From: Streptomyces sp. SolWspMP-5a-2
GTDB taxonomy: Bacteria > Actinomycetota > Actinomycetes > Streptomycetales > Streptomycetaceae
DNA: 64,000 bases
Direction: 5' to 3'
Assembly (NCBI RefSeq): GCF_900091845.1
Contig: NZ_FMCI01000083.1
Coordinates: 1 to 64,000, forward strand
The number at the start of each line of letters is the position of its first letter. Position 1 is the stretch's first letter. Below are positions 27,165 to 36,183 of the stretch, piece after piece. Under the pieces are notes generated by a model. The model did not search any database. It worked only from the letters and a program-made list of their open reading frames with translations, and was not told where the DNA came from. The position numbers and the translations under genes are program-made.

Positions 27165-27180
27165 GTCACAGAGCTGTCAC
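27165..27180. promoter_or_regulatory. AfsQ1-type binding box
   Basis: GTCAC-AGAGCT-GTCAC fits the known AfsQ1 target form GTnAC-n6-GTnAC. It sits between sigQ and afsQ1, 105 nt upstream of the sigQ start and 108 nt upstream of afsQ1. Confidence 0.75.
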
Positions 27181-27288
27181 AGGGGTTCGTCGCACCGTGT
27201 GCACAGCCCGATCACAGAGTGGTGCGGTACGGGCAGGTACCCGTACAGGAGTCGAAACACCACCCCACCATGGGCCAGAATGAGCCCC

Positions 27289-27966
27289 GTGCCTTCCCTG
27301 TTGCTGATCGAGGACGACGACGCCATCCGTACGGCCCTGGAGCTCTCACTGACGCGCCAGGGACACCGTGTGGCCACCGCTGCCACCGGAGAGGACGGCC
27401 TGAAACTGCTGCGCGAGCAGCGCCCGGACCTGATCGTGCTGGACGTCATGCTGCCCGGCATCGACGGGTTCGAGGTGTGCCGGCGCATCCGGCGCACGGA
27501 CCAGCTGCCGATCATCCTGCTGACCGCGCGCAGCGACGACATCGACGTGGTGGTCGGCCTGGAGTCGGGCGCCGACGACTACGTCGTCAAACCCGTGCAG
27601 GGCCGGGTGCTTGACGCCCGGATCCGGGCCGTGCTGCGACGCGGCGAGCGGGAGGCGAACGACGCGGCGGCCTTCGGCAGCCTGGTCATCGACCGCGCCG
27701 CGATGACCGTCACGAAGAACGGCGAGGACCTCCAGCTCACGCCGACCGAGCTGCGGTTGCTCCTGGAGCTGAGCCGCCGTCCCGGACAGGCGCTGTCCCG
27801 GCAGCAGTTGCTGCGGCTGGTGTGGGAGCACGACTACCTCGGCGACTCCCGGCTGGTCGACGCGTGCGTGCAGCGGCTGCGCGCCAAGGTCGAGGACATC
27901 CCGTCGTCCCCGACGCTCATCCGCACGGTCCGCGGCGTCGGCTACCGCCTGGACGTTCCTCAGTGA
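27289..27966 (+). CDS. afsQ1: Response regulator AfsQ1
   Basis: This 225-residue OmpR-type regulator has a receiver domain with acidic pocket EDDD (8-11), phospho-acceptor D52 in VLDVMLPG, the LLTARS switch and the VKPV lysine. The winged-helix domain has LTPTELRLLLELSRRPG and DACVQRLRAKVED. AfsQ1 links glutamate/nitrogen-related signals to antibiotic production and nutrient genes. GTG 27289 (VPSLLLIEDDD) gives exactly the length known for S. coelicolor AfsQ1; CAGAAT 7 nt upstream suggests a leaderless transcript. afsQ2 overlaps its stop by 4 nt. Confidence 0.95.
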   Translation: MPSLLLIEDDDAIRTALELSLTRQGHRVATAATGEDGLKLLREQRPDLIVLDVMLPGIDGFEVCRRIRRTDQLPIILLTARSDDIDVVVGLESGADDYVVKPVQGRVLDARIRAVLRRGEREANDAAAFGSLVIDRAAMTVTKNGEDLQLTPTELRLLLELSRRPGQALSRQQLLRLVWEHDYLGDSRLVDACVQRLRAKVEDIPSSPTLIRTVRGVGYRLDVPQ

Positions 27967-29546
27967 CCGACGCGCACGGGGGGATCCGCGGCTGGGTCGC
28001 GGGTCGCAAGGGGGTCTGGTCACGGCTGCGCTTCACCAGCCTGCGGCTGCGTCTGGTGGTCGTGTTCGGCCTGGTGGCGCTGACCGCGGCGGTCTCCGCG
28101 TCGGGCATCGCGTACTGGCTCAACCGCGAGGCGGTCCTCACCCGCACCCAGGACGCGGTGCTGCGGGACTTCCAGCAGGAGATGCAGAACCGGGCGGGCG
28201 CGCTGCCCGAGCATCCGTCGCAGGACGAACTGCAGCACACGGCGGGGCAGATGGCCAGCAGCAGCCAGCGCTTCAGCGTGCTGCTGGTCGCCGAGTCGGC
28301 CGACGGCCGGGCGGTGTACGGCACGTCGGGCGCGCTGGACGGCTTCTCCCTGCGGGAGGTGCCGCGCGCGCTCCAGAAGGCGGTGAACGAGGAGCAGAAG
28401 GTCGACTCCGCCAACAAGTACCCGTACCACCTGTACTGGCAGCGGGTGGTCGACGACGGCACCCCGTACCTGGTGGCGGGCTCGCGGGTCATCAACGGCG
28501 GGGCGACCGGGTACATGCTCAAGTCGCTCGAACCGGAGGCCAAGGACCTCAACTCGCTGGCCTGGTCGCTGGGGATCGCGACGGCGCTCGCGCTGATCGG
28601 CTCGGCGCTGCTCGCGCAGGCCGCCGCGACGACGGTGCTGAAGCCGGTGCACCGGCTCGGCGTCGCGGCCAGGCGGCTCGGCGAGGGCAGGCTCGACACC
28701 CGGCTGCGGGTCTCCGGCACCGACGAACTCGCCGATCTGTCACGGACGTTCAACCTGGCGGCGGAGGCCCTGGAGAAGCGGGTCGCGGACATGGCCGGGC
28801 GGGACGAGGCGTCCCGCAGGTTCGTCGCGGACATGAGCCACGAGCTGCGGACGCCGCTCACCGCGATCACCGCCGTCACCGAGGTCCTGGAGGACGAGCT
28901 GGAGGCCGAGTCGGGGAGCGTGGACCCGATGATCGAACCCGCCGTGCGGCTCGTCGTCAGCGAGACCCGGCGGCTGAACAACCTGGTGGAGAACCTGATG
29001 GAGGTCACCCGCTTCGACGCGGGCACCGCCCGGCTGGTCCTGGACGACGTCGACGTCGCCGACCAGATCACCGCCTGCATCGACGCGCGGGCCTGGCTGG
29101 ACGCGGTGGACCTGGACGCCGAACGCGGCATCCACGCCCGGCTCGACCCGCGCCGCCTGGACGTCATCATGGCCAACCTGATCGGCAACGCCCTCAAGCA
29201 CGGCGGCTCCCCGGTGCGGGTGTCGGTGCGGATGGCGGGCGAGCGGGGCGACCAGGTCGTCATCGCCGTCCGCGACCACGGGCCCGGCATCCCGGAGGAC
29301 GTCCTGCCGCACGTCTTCGACCGCTTCTACAAGGCGAGCGCGTCCCGGCCGCGCTCCGACGGCAGCGGCCTCGGCCTCTCCATCGCGACGGAGAACGCCC
29401 GCATCCACGGGGGCGAGCTGACGGCCGCCAACTCCCCTGAAGGAGGCGCGGTGTTCACGCTGCGGCTGCCCCGGGACATCTCGGAGCTCGCGGAGGAGCC
29501 GGACGCGGTGGACGGACCGGCCGGGGCCGAGGGGGAGGTCCGATGA
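27963..29546 (+). CDS. afsQ2: Sensor histidine kinase AfsQ2
   Basis: This 527-residue membrane kinase has TM1 at about 30-51, an extracytoplasmic sensor of about 145 residues, TM2 at about 197-222, a HAMP segment (KPVHRLGVAARRLGEG), a dimerisation helix with phospho-accepting His293 in ADMSHELRTPLTA, and the ATP-binding boxes N (LIGNALKH), G1 (DHGPGIPED) and G2 (SGLGLSI). It should phosphorylate AfsQ1. The GTG start overlaps the afsQ1 stop (GTGA), and its own stop overlaps the next gene (ATGA), so the three genes form a coupled operon. Confidence 0.95.
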   Translation: MTDAHGGIRGWVAGRKGVWSRLRFTSLRLRLVVVFGLVALTAAVSASGIAYWLNREAVLTRTQDAVLRDFQQEMQNRAGALPEHPSQDELQHTAGQMASSSQRFSVLLVAESADGRAVYGTSGALDGFSLREVPRALQKAVNEEQKVDSANKYPYHLYWQRVVDDGTPYLVAGSRVINGGATGYMLKSLEPEAKDLNSLAWSLGIATALALIGSALLAQAAATTVLKPVHRLGVAARRLGEGRLDTRLRVSGTDELADLSRTFNLAAEALEKRVADMAGRDEASRRFVADMSHELRTPLTAITAVTEVLEDELEAESGSVDPMIEPAVRLVVSETRRLNNLVENLMEVTRFDAGTARLVLDDVDVADQITACIDARAWLDAVDLDAERGIHARLDPRRLDVIMANLIGNALKHGGSPVRVSVRMAGERGDQVVIAVRDHGPGIPEDVLPHVFDRFYKASASRPRSDGSGLGLSIATENARIHGGELTAANSPEGGAVFTLRLPRDISELAEEPDAVDGPAGAEGEVR

Positions 29547-30145
29547 GGGCCCGCGCGCTGCTGGCGCCGGCGCTGCTCGCCGCCGTGCTCACCGGGTGCG
29601 GGATCCGCTCCACGGAGGTGCCGACGGACTTCGGGGCGGCGCCCTCGCGGGTGCAGTGCTCGCTGGCCGAGCCGGACGTCTCGACGCAGTCCTCGCGGGG
29701 GCTGCCGGTGCAGGTGTTCCTGCTGTGCGGGGCGTCGCTGGTGGCCGTGGACCGCACGGTGCGGGTGCCGGACGGCACGGCGGACTCGGCGCGCCGGGTG
29801 CTGGTCGCGCAGGGCCTGCTGGACGAGCTGACGGCGACGCCGTCGCCGTCGGAGCAGGAGGCCGGGTACACGACGGAGGTGCGCGGCGGGACGACGGTGT
29901 CGGGGCCGCGGCGCGGCGACCCGGAGGACACCCTGCGGCTGAGCACCTCGCCCGGCGACCTCACCTCGTACGCGCTGGCGCAGATCGTGTGCACGTTCTC
30001 CGACTCGGCGGCGGCCGAGGGCGACGGGTCGGTGATCCTGGGCGGTCCCGGGGACGACCGGCTGCGCCGCTACCAGTGCACGGACGAGGTGCGCTCCCGT
30101 CCCGGGAGCCGTCAGCCGCCGTCCGCCGAGGTCAGCGGGGACTGA
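29543..30145 (+). CDS. Lipoprotein of the afsQ operon
   Basis: This 200-residue lipoprotein has a lipobox LTGC at residues 16-19, so it is anchored outside the membrane. The mature domain has scattered Cys residues (CSLAEP, FLLCGAS, VCTFSD, YQCTDE) and resembles the lipoprotein that follows afsQ2 in S. coelicolor, and more loosely LpqB-like/GerMN parts. It may help or report to AfsQ2, though this is inference from the 4-nt ATGA overlap and conserved order. Confidence 0.9.
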   Translation: MRARALLAPALLAAVLTGCGIRSTEVPTDFGAAPSRVQCSLAEPDVSTQSSRGLPVQVFLLCGASLVAVDRTVRVPDGTADSARRVLVAQGLLDELTATPSPSEQEAGYTTEVRGGTTVSGPRRGDPEDTLRLSTSPGDLTSYALAQIVCTFSDSAAAEGDGSVILGGPGDDRLRRYQCTDEVRSRPGSRQPPSAEVSGD

Positions 30146-30238
30146 CCGGCGGTGCGGCCGGCGGTGTGGCGGACGCCTCACCCGGCCGGTCGGCGCCGAC
30201 CCGGAACCGATCCCGCCGGACGCCGCGTCCTTGGGGGC

Positions 30239-30790
30239 GTGCAGCGTGAAGGCTCCATCGGCGGCAGCGCCGCGACCCGGGTGCGGGTGACGGGAGGTGT
30301 CCTCCTGGTCGCGCACCTGGCCCTCGTCCTCTGGCTCACCCTGCGTCCGCTGGACGTGCTGTGGGTGCGGCCCGTCAATCTGCGTCCGTTCGCCGGTGTG
30401 CGGGCCGACCTCGCCCTCGGTGACGCCGTCGCGGCCCGCCGGATCGTCTCGGGGCTGGCGCTGCTGGCGCCGCTCGGGGTGCTGATCCCGCTGGCGCACG
30501 GCAGGCTCCGGGCGTCCGGTCTCGGCTCCCTGGTGCGGACGGTGACGGCGGGCGCCCTGGTCTCGGTGGCGATCGCCCTGGCGCAGACCGGGGTGCCCGG
30601 CCGGGTGCCGGACGTCGACACGGTGCTCCTGAACACGGCGGGCGTGGTCCTCGCGCACGTCCTGGTGGTGCCGGCCGGCCGCCGGTGGGCCCGGCGCCGG
30701 GGCGGCCGGGCGCCGCGCGGGACCGTCGTCAAGGAGGAGTCCGCTCAGGGTCGGACCCCGACGATTCCCAGGGTCGGCATCGCACCGTAG
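30239..30790 (+). CDS. VanZ-like membrane protein
   Basis: This protein of about 183 residues has four or five hydrophobic helices and the VanZ pattern: VLWLTLRPLDVLWVRPVNLRPF near the start, the basic loop after GVLIPLAHGRLRASG, and TVLLNTAGVVLAHVL near the end. Relatives give low teicoplanin resistance in enterococci; in Streptomyces the role is unknown. GTG 30239 (VQREGSIGG) is chosen from family resemblance; a GTG at 30152, 6 nt after the lipoprotein stop, would add 29 less plausible residues. Probably co-transcribed with the afsQ operon. Confidence 0.8.
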   Translation: MQREGSIGGSAATRVRVTGGVLLVAHLALVLWLTLRPLDVLWVRPVNLRPFAGVRADLALGDAVAARRIVSGLALLAPLGVLIPLAHGRLRASGLGSLVRTVTAGALVSVAIALAQTGVPGRVPDVDTVLLNTAGVVLAHVLVVPAGRRWARRRGGRAPRGTVVKEESAQGRTPTIPRVGIAP

Positions 30791-30873
30791 GGCGACGCCG
30801 CCGCGGCGGTGGCCGCATAGCGTGAGGGTCATGGGGCACCCGTCCCGTACCGACGCTCACGAAGGAGCCGCAG

Positions 30874-31074
30874 ATGTCCGCCCTTGCCCGCCCCACCCAC
30901 GGCCGTGTCCTCGGCGGAGTGTGCGCTGCGCTGGCGCGGCGCTTCGGGACCTCCGCGACGACGATGCGGGTGATCTTCCTGCTCTCGTGCCTGCTGCCTG
31001 GCCCGCAGTTCGTCCTCTACATCGCGCTCTGGGTGCTGCTGCCCTCCGAGGACAGGGCGAACGCCGCCTGGTGA
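30874..31074 (+). CDS. PspC-domain membrane protein
   Basis: This 66-residue protein is one PspC domain: RPTHGRVLGGVCAALARRFG, TSATTMRVIFLLSCLLP, then a second hydrophobic segment LYIALWVLLPSED. Small PspC proteins sit in the membrane and take part in envelope-stress sensing. AAGGAG lies 8 nt before the ATG at 30874. It is followed by a perfect palindromic terminator. Confidence 0.92.
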   Translation: MSALARPTHGRVLGGVCAALARRFGTSATTMRVIFLLSCLLPGPQFVLYIALWVLLPSEDRANAAW

Positions 31075-31091
31075 CGCGGCCCGCGCCGAGA

Positions 31092-31137
31092 CGCCGATGG
31101 GGCGCACCCCGTGATCACGGGGTGCGCCCCATCGGCG
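31092..31137. terminator. 46-bp perfect palindrome, bidirectional terminator
   Basis: The two 23-nt halves are exact reverse complements with no loop spacer (centre TGATCA). It lies between the convergent stops at 31074 and 31151. Confidence 0.85.
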
Positions 31138-31150
31138 CGTCGAGGGCGGT

Positions 31151-31504
31151 TCAGCCGAGCGGGATGCCGTTCAGGGGCAGGCCGTGGGTGGGCAGCTGGC
31201 CCAGCGGGAGGCCGCCGAGGAGGCCCTTGACGGGGGCGGTGGGGCCGTCGGCGAGGAGGCGCTCGGCGGCAGGCTGCACGGCGGTGACACCCGTCTGGAG
31301 GGCGGTGGTGCCCTGGCTCAGCGCCTGTCCGGCACCCGGCACCGCGGAGGCGAGGTTCTCGGCGGGCAGGGTCTGGGCGACGGAGCCGAGCGCCTGGGTC
31401 GCGTCCGGGACAGCCGGGGCCGCGTTCGCGGCGCCCGCGCCGGCGGCGGCGAAGGCGGCACCGAGGGCGGCGACACCGAGGGTCTTGGCAGCAGACTGCT
31501 TCAT
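31151..31504 (-). CDS. Small secreted protein, second of its kind
   Basis: This 117-residue protein begins MKQSAAKTLGVAALGAAFAA and has a Sec signal peptide (likely cleavage after GAANA). The mature part is Ala/Pro/Leu rich with heptad-like QALSQGTTALQTGV and ends LPLGQLPTHGLPLNGIPLG. It is of the same type as the product of 24872-25288. ATG 31504 is used; the frame before it has no signal-like start. Function unknown. Confidence 0.8.
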   Translation of the reverse strand: MKQSAAKTLGVAALGAAFAAAGAGAANAAPAVPDATQALGSVAQTLPAENLASAVPGAGQALSQGTTALQTGVTAVQPAAERLLADGPTAPVKGLLGGLPLGQLPTHGLPLNGIPLG

Positions 31505-31642
31505 GGAATGCGTCCTCGAAATGGGGGTACGGGGTACGAGCGGTTCGAGAACGTAAACACGCCAGCCGAGCGGTCGCAAACATCGAAATGCGGACGGGTT
31601 GTGAATAACCTGTCCGCATTCCGTCGTGCCGAACTGCGCTGT

Positions 31643-32800
31643 TCAGCCCGCCGATTCGGCGGAACCGCTGGTGGAGGCGGTCTGCTGGAACAGCCATTCG
31701 GATTTCAGTTCCGCATATCCCGGCTTCACGACGTCGTTGATCATCGCCAGTCGTTCATCGAAAGGAATGAACGCTGATTTCATCGCATTGACGGAGAACC
31801 ACTGCATGTCGTCGAGCGTGTAACCGAATACCTCGACGAGCCGCTCGAACTCCCGGCTCATACTGGTGCCCGACATGAGACGGTTGTCCGTATTGACGGT
31901 GGCCCGGAAATGCAGCCGCCGCAGCAGCCCGATCGGGTGCTCGGCGTACGAGGCGGCGGCGCCGGTCTGCAGGTTGGAACTCGGGCACAGCTCCAGCGGG
32001 ACGCGCTTGTCGCGCACGTAGGAGGCCAGCCGCCCGAGCCGCACCTCGCCGTCCGGGCCGACCTCGATGTCGTCGATGATGCGCACCCCGTGCCCGAGCC
32101 GGTCGGCGCCGCACCACTGGAGGGCCTGCCAGATGGAGGGCAGCCCGAAGGCCTCACCGGCGTGGATGGTGAAGTGGTTGTTCTCCCGCTTCAGGTACTC
32201 GAAGGCGTCGAGGTGGCGGGTGGGCGGGAAACCGGCCTCGGCGCCCGCGATGTCGAAGCCGACGACGCCCAGGTCCCGGTGGCGGTTGGCGAGTTCGGCG
32301 ATCTCCAGCGAGCGGGCCGCGTGCCGCATCGCGGTGAGCAGCGCGCCGACCCGGATGCGGTGCCCGGCGGCGCGGGCCAGCCGCTCGCCCTCCCTGAACC
32401 CCTCGTTGACCGCCTCGACGACCTCTTCGAGGCCGAGCCCGCCCTCCAGGTGCTGCTCGGGCGCGTACCGCACCTCGGCGTAGACGACGCCGTCGGCGGC
32501 GAGGTCCTCGGCGCACTCGCGGGCCACCCGCACCAGCGCGGACCGCGTCTGCATCACCCCGACGGTGTGCGAGAAGGTCTCCAGATAGCGCTCCAGCGAC
32601 CCGGAGTCGGCGGCCTCCCGGAACCAGAGGCCGAGCTTGCCGGGGTCGGTGTCGGGCAGGTGCGGGTAGCCGCTCTCCCGGGCGAGGTCGACGACGGTGG
32701 CCGGGCGCAGGCCGCCGTCGAGGTGGTCGTGCAGCAGAACCTTCGGCGCCCGGCGGATCTGGTCCGGCGTCGGGGTGTTCGCGGTGCTCTGGCTCGTCAT
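31643..32800 (-). CDS. Adenosine deaminase
   Basis: This 385-residue zinc enzyme should convert (deoxy)adenosine to (deoxy)inosine. Zinc and catalytic motifs are [13 protein letters not shown] (HxH), [11 protein letters not shown] (His and Glu), RLGHGVRI and [10 protein letters not shown], and [10 protein letters not shown] (Asp). ATG 32800 is chosen: TACAGT lies 6 nt upstream, which gives a leaderless transcript, and the CTACGCGCGTAG palindrome is directly behind it. Its inosine product feeds the purine nucleoside phosphorylase at 11830, which carries the same operator. Confidence 0.95.
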   Translation of the reverse strand: MTSQSTANTPTPDQIRRAPKVLLHDHLDGGLRPATVVDLARESGYPHLPDTDPGKLGLWFREAADSGSLERYLETFSHTVGVMQTRSALVRVARECAEDLAADGVVYAEVRYAPEQHLEGGLGLEEVVEAVNEGFREGERLARAAGHRIRVGALLTAMRHAARSLEIAELANRHRDLGVVGFDIAGAEAGFPPTRHLDAFEYLKRENNHFTIHAGEAFGLPSIWQALQWCGADRLGHGVRIIDDIEVGPDGEVRLGRLASYVRDKRVPLELCPSSNLQTGAAASYAEHPIGLLRRLHFRATVNTDNRLMSGTSMSREFERLVEVFGYTLDDMQWFSVNAMKSAFIPFDERLAMINDVVKPGYAELKSEWLFQQTASTSGSAESAG

Positions 32801-32816
32801 GGCGGCACTGTAGCTC

Positions 32817-32828
32817 CTACGCGCGTAG
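32817..32828. promoter_or_regulatory. Nucleoside-regulon palindrome before adenosine deaminase
   Basis: A perfect CTACGCGCGTAG, 4 nt upstream of the -10-like TACAGT on the minus strand and 17 nt from the start codon. Confidence 0.78.
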
Positions 32829-32923
32829 ATCATCGGGAGCCGTCCGCCGCGCACCGTTGTCGATATTGAACGGTGACCGCACGGACGGGTCGCGTACACC
32901 GACGCTTCTGACACTGTTCTGTC

Positions 32924-33685
32924 ATGGCACACCAAGCGACGCCGGTGCGGCGGGCCCGGCTGGGGAGGGCGTTCGGCCCGGAGCCGACGGCGGTCAGCGG
33001 GGCGGTCCTGCTGCTGCCCGGCGGTGACGAGGAGTCGGCCCGCAGACCGTCCCCGCTGGCGGCCGCGGCGGTCAGGTCGCTCGGGCGCGGGCTCGCCCGC
33101 GCGGGCCGCGCCGACGGACTCGCGGTGCACGTCGTGCGGTACGCCTGCCGGGGCTGGAACGGCGGCGCGGCCCAGCTCGCCCAGGACGCGACCTGGGCCG
33201 CCGACGAGATCGTCCGGCGCTACGGCGACGTCCCCGTCTGTCTGGCGGGCGTCGACATGGGCGGCCGGGCCGCGCTGCGCTCGGGCGGCCACGAGGCCGT
33301 CGACTCCGTTCTGGCGATCGCCCCCTGGCTCCCGGAGGACGACATGGCGGCGCCGCCAGAACCGGTGCGGCAGCTCGTCGGACGGCAGGTGCTGATCGTG
33401 CACGGCACCAACGACCGGCGCACCGACCCCGAGCTGTCGTTCCGCCTCGCGGCCCGCGCCAAGAAGGCGAACCGGGAGGTGTGCCGGTTCGAAGTCCACG
33501 CCGACGGCCACGGGTTGCACCAGTACCGGGCCGAAGTGCACGCGCTGGCCCAGGACTTCGTGATGGGCACCCTCTTCGGGCGGTCCTTCGCGCGGCCGGT
33601 TCAGGACGCGCTCGCCGCGCCGCCCCCGCTGGGGCTGCGGATGCCGCTGGCGGCGGGCTTCGGGAAGTCACTGCGGCGGCGGTAG
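32924..33685 (+). CDS. Alpha/beta hydrolase-like protein
   Basis: This 253-residue protein has the alpha/beta-hydrolase layout: [13 protein letters not shown] near the first strand, a nucleophile elbow, [15 protein letters not shown] (acid region) and a late His in [10 protein letters not shown]. The elbow reads GVDMGGRA, with Asp where serine esterases have Ser, as in dehalogenase/epoxide-hydrolase types; an inactive member is also possible. It is divergent from adenosine deaminase and its end overlaps the convergent LysR gene by 18 nt. Start ATG at 32924. Confidence 0.82.
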   Translation: MAHQATPVRRARLGRAFGPEPTAVSGAVLLLPGGDEESARRPSPLAAAAVRSLGRGLARAGRADGLAVHVVRYACRGWNGGAAQLAQDATWAADEIVRRYGDVPVCLAGVDMGGRAALRSGGHEAVDSVLAIAPWLPEDDMAAPPEPVRQLVGRQVLIVHGTNDRRTDPELSFRLAARAKKANREVCRFEVHADGHGLHQYRAEVHALAQDFVMGTLFGRSFARPVQDALAAPPPLGLRMPLAAGFGKSLRRR

Positions 33686-34645
33686 CGGCGCCGGGCGGGC
33701 CAGCAGATTGCCCCTCCTCGCCAGCAGGAACCGCTTGAAGGCGGCCACCGGCGGGGTGTCGGGGTGGCCGTCGAGCCAGGCGAGGCCGATCTCCCGGACC
33801 GCGCGCGGCGCCGTCACCGTCAGCTCCACCACCCCCGGGCGGGGGAAGACCGGCGGCGGCAGCAGCGCCACCCCGAGGCCCGCTGCGACCAGGCCGCGCA
33901 GCGTCTCGGCCTCCTCCCCCTCGAAGGCGACGCGCGGCCGGAAGCCCGCCTCCTGGCAGGCCGCGTCGGTGATCCTGCGCAGCCCGTAGCCGGGCTCCAG
34001 GGTCACGAAGGTCTCGTCGGCGGCCTCGGCGAGCCGGATGCGGCGGCGCCCGGCCAGCCGGTGGTCCGCCGGGACGACCAGCCGCAGCCGCTGCTCGTCG
34101 AGACGGCGGGTGACCAGGTCGGGGGCGTCCGGCACCGGCGAGGTCAGGCAGAGGTCGAGCTCCCCGGCGCGCAGCCGCTCCAGCATCGCCTCGCCGTAGT
34201 TCTGGACCAGGGCGAAGCGGATGCGGGGATGGTCGGCGCGGAACGCCTGGAGCAGGCCCGGGACCGTCTCGGCGCCCATGGTGTGCAGGAACCCGAAGGC
34301 GACCTTGCCGGTGGCCGGGTCGGCGTCGGCGCGCACCGCCTCGACCGCCCGCCCGATCTCGGCGAGGGCGCGCTCCACCGGGCCGAGGAAGGTGCGCCCG
34401 GCCGGGGTGAGGGAGACCGTGCGCCCGCGCCGGGCGAACAGCTCGACGCCGAGGTCGTGTTCGAGGCGCACCAGCGCCCTCGACAGCGTGGACTGCGGCA
34501 CCTGCAGCTCCAGCGCGGCCCGGGTGACGTGCTCGGTCCTGGCCACCCCGGCGAAGTGCGCGAGCCGCGGCACCAGCGAGAGCAGCATGTCTTCCGTGTC
34601 ACTGGACGGTGACAGGTGACCCTCTGACCTTTGTTCATGCGCCAT
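33668..34645 (-). CDS. LysR-family transcriptional regulator
   Basis: This 325-residue regulator has a winged helix (LAHFAGVARTEHVTRAALELQ, then PQSTLSRALVRLEHDLGVELF) and a periplasmic-binding-like effector domain. It is divergent from an MFS exporter 63 nt away, the classic layout in which the LysR protein controls its neighbour. ATG 34645 (MAHEQRSEG) is chosen; longer frames only mirror the MFS gene. Confidence 0.9.
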   Translation of the reverse strand: MAHEQRSEGHLSPSSDTEDMLLSLVPRLAHFAGVARTEHVTRAALELQVPQSTLSRALVRLEHDLGVELFARRGRTVSLTPAGRTFLGPVERALAEIGRAVEAVRADADPATGKVAFGFLHTMGAETVPGLLQAFRADHPRIRFALVQNYGEAMLERLRAGELDLCLTSPVPDAPDLVTRRLDEQRLRLVVPADHRLAGRRRIRLAEAADETFVTLEPGYGLRRITDAACQEAGFRPRVAFEGEEAETLRGLVAAGLGVALLPPPVFPRPGVVELTVTAPRAVREIGLAWLDGHPDTPPVAAFKRFLLARRGNLLARPAPLPPPQ

Positions 34646-34708
34646 GGGAACGATTATGGCCGGTTCGTGCATTGGACGGATGATTCGGGGCCTCCGTACC
34701 TTGGAGTC

Positions 34709-35992
34709 ATGTCTCCTGCGAGTACCGGGGCGTCCACCACCGTGGCCGCCGCCACCCCGTCCCCCGATCCCGTCACCGACACCCGGCTGGCGCCGGGCGA
34801 CCCCGGCTACCGCAGGATGAGCTTCGCGCTGTTCCTCGCGGGGGTCGCGACCTTCGCCCTGCTCTACTCCACCCAGGCCCTGCTGCCGCTGATCTCCGGC
34901 GAGTTCGGGGTGGCGGCGAGCGACGCGAGCTGGACGGTGGCGGCGGCGACCGGCGGCCTCGCCCTGTTCGTGCTGCCGATGAGCGCCCTGTCGGAGCGCT
35001 TCGGCCGCCGTACCGTGATGACGGCCTCCCTCGCGGTCGCCGTCTCGGTCGGCATGCTGGTGCCGTTCGCGCCGTCCCTCGGCGCGCTGGTGGCGCTGCG
35101 CGCGGTCCAGGGCGCGGCCCTGGCCGGACTGCCCGCCTCGGCGACGGCGTACCTGGCGGAGGAGGTCAGGCCGCGGGCGCTGGTCACGGCGATCGGCCTC
35201 TTCGTGGCGGGCAACAGCGTCGGCGGGATGAGCGGCCGGATCATCACCGGCTGGGTGGCCCAGGAGTGGGGCTGGCGGATCGCCGTCGGCGTGATCGGCG
35301 CCCTGGCGGTCGGCTGCGCGGTCGCCTTCCGGCTGCTGCTCCCGGCCCCGGCCCACTTCACCGCGGGCTCGCTGCGGCCCCGGGTGCTGCTCGGCACCGT
35401 CCGCGACCACCTCGCCGACCCGCTGCTGCGCCGTCTGTACGCGATCGGCGCGCTGTTCATGACCGTCTTCGGCGGGGTCTACACGGTGATCGGCTACCGG
35501 CTGACGGCCCAGCCGTTCGGGCTCGCGCAGGGTGTGGTCGGCTCGGTCTTCCTGGTGTACCTGGTGGGCACGGTGTCGGCGTCCACGGCCGGGCGGCTGG
35601 TGGACCGGCTGGGCCGCCGGGGCACGTTCTACCTGGCGGCCGGTACGACGACGGCGGGGCTGCTGCTGTCCCTGGTCGGTTCGCTGGTGCCGGTGCTGCT
35701 GGGTCTGGTGCTGATCACCGCGGGGTTCTTCGCGGGGCACGCGGTGGCGTCGTCGGCGGTCAGCAGGACCGCGACCCACGGGCGGGCGCAGGCGTCGGCG
35801 CTCTACCAGTCGTCGTACTACATCGGTTCCAGCGTGGGCAGCACGGCCGGCGCGCTGGCCTTCCACGCGGGCGGCTGGGGCGGCACCGTCGGGGTCGGGC
35901 TGCTCGCGGTGCTGGGCGTGGTGACGATCACGCTGGCGGGCACCCGCGCGGCCCGGGTCGCCTCGCGCGCCGAACCGGTGGCGGCGAGGTAG
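34709..35992 (+). CDS. MFS transporter
   Basis: This 427-residue major facilitator protein has about 12 helices. Motif A-like ALSERFGRRTVM follows helix 2, and a second copy-like VDRLGRRGTF lies in the C-half. TQALLPLISGEFGV and IITGWVAQEWGWR are typical of the drug:proton/arabinose-efflux (YnfM-like) branch. An exporter for a small compound, controlled by the divergent LysR protein, is likely; the substrate is unknown. ATG 34709 has TTGGAG 5 nt upstream. Confidence 0.9.
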   Translation: MSPASTGASTTVAAATPSPDPVTDTRLAPGDPGYRRMSFALFLAGVATFALLYSTQALLPLISGEFGVAASDASWTVAAATGGLALFVLPMSALSERFGRRTVMTASLAVAVSVGMLVPFAPSLGALVALRAVQGAALAGLPASATAYLAEEVRPRALVTAIGLFVAGNSVGGMSGRIITGWVAQEWGWRIAVGVIGALAVGCAVAFRLLLPAPAHFTAGSLRPRVLLGTVRDHLADPLLRRLYAIGALFMTVFGGVYTVIGYRLTAQPFGLAQGVVGSVFLVYLVGTVSASTAGRLVDRLGRRGTFYLAAGTTTAGLLLSLVGSLVPVLLGLVLITAGFFAGHAVASSAVSRTATHGRAQASALYQSSYYIGSSVGSTAGALAFHAGGWGGTVGVGLLAVLGVVTITLAGTRAARVASRAEPVAAR

Positions 35993-36183
35993 CGCGGCTC
36001 CGCCCCCCGCGGGCCCTCCCCGGCTTTCGTGCGGGGTCGGCGGGGTCCAGTGAGCGCTTGCTGCATCCCTGCCCTGACCTGCGCTTTCCCCCGCTCCGGG
36101 GGCCATTGTCGGTGGGCTGCGGTAGCTTCCGAGGTGCTGGGCGCACCGAAGCGCGACAGGAAGGCCGCAGGGGTGGGTGGACG

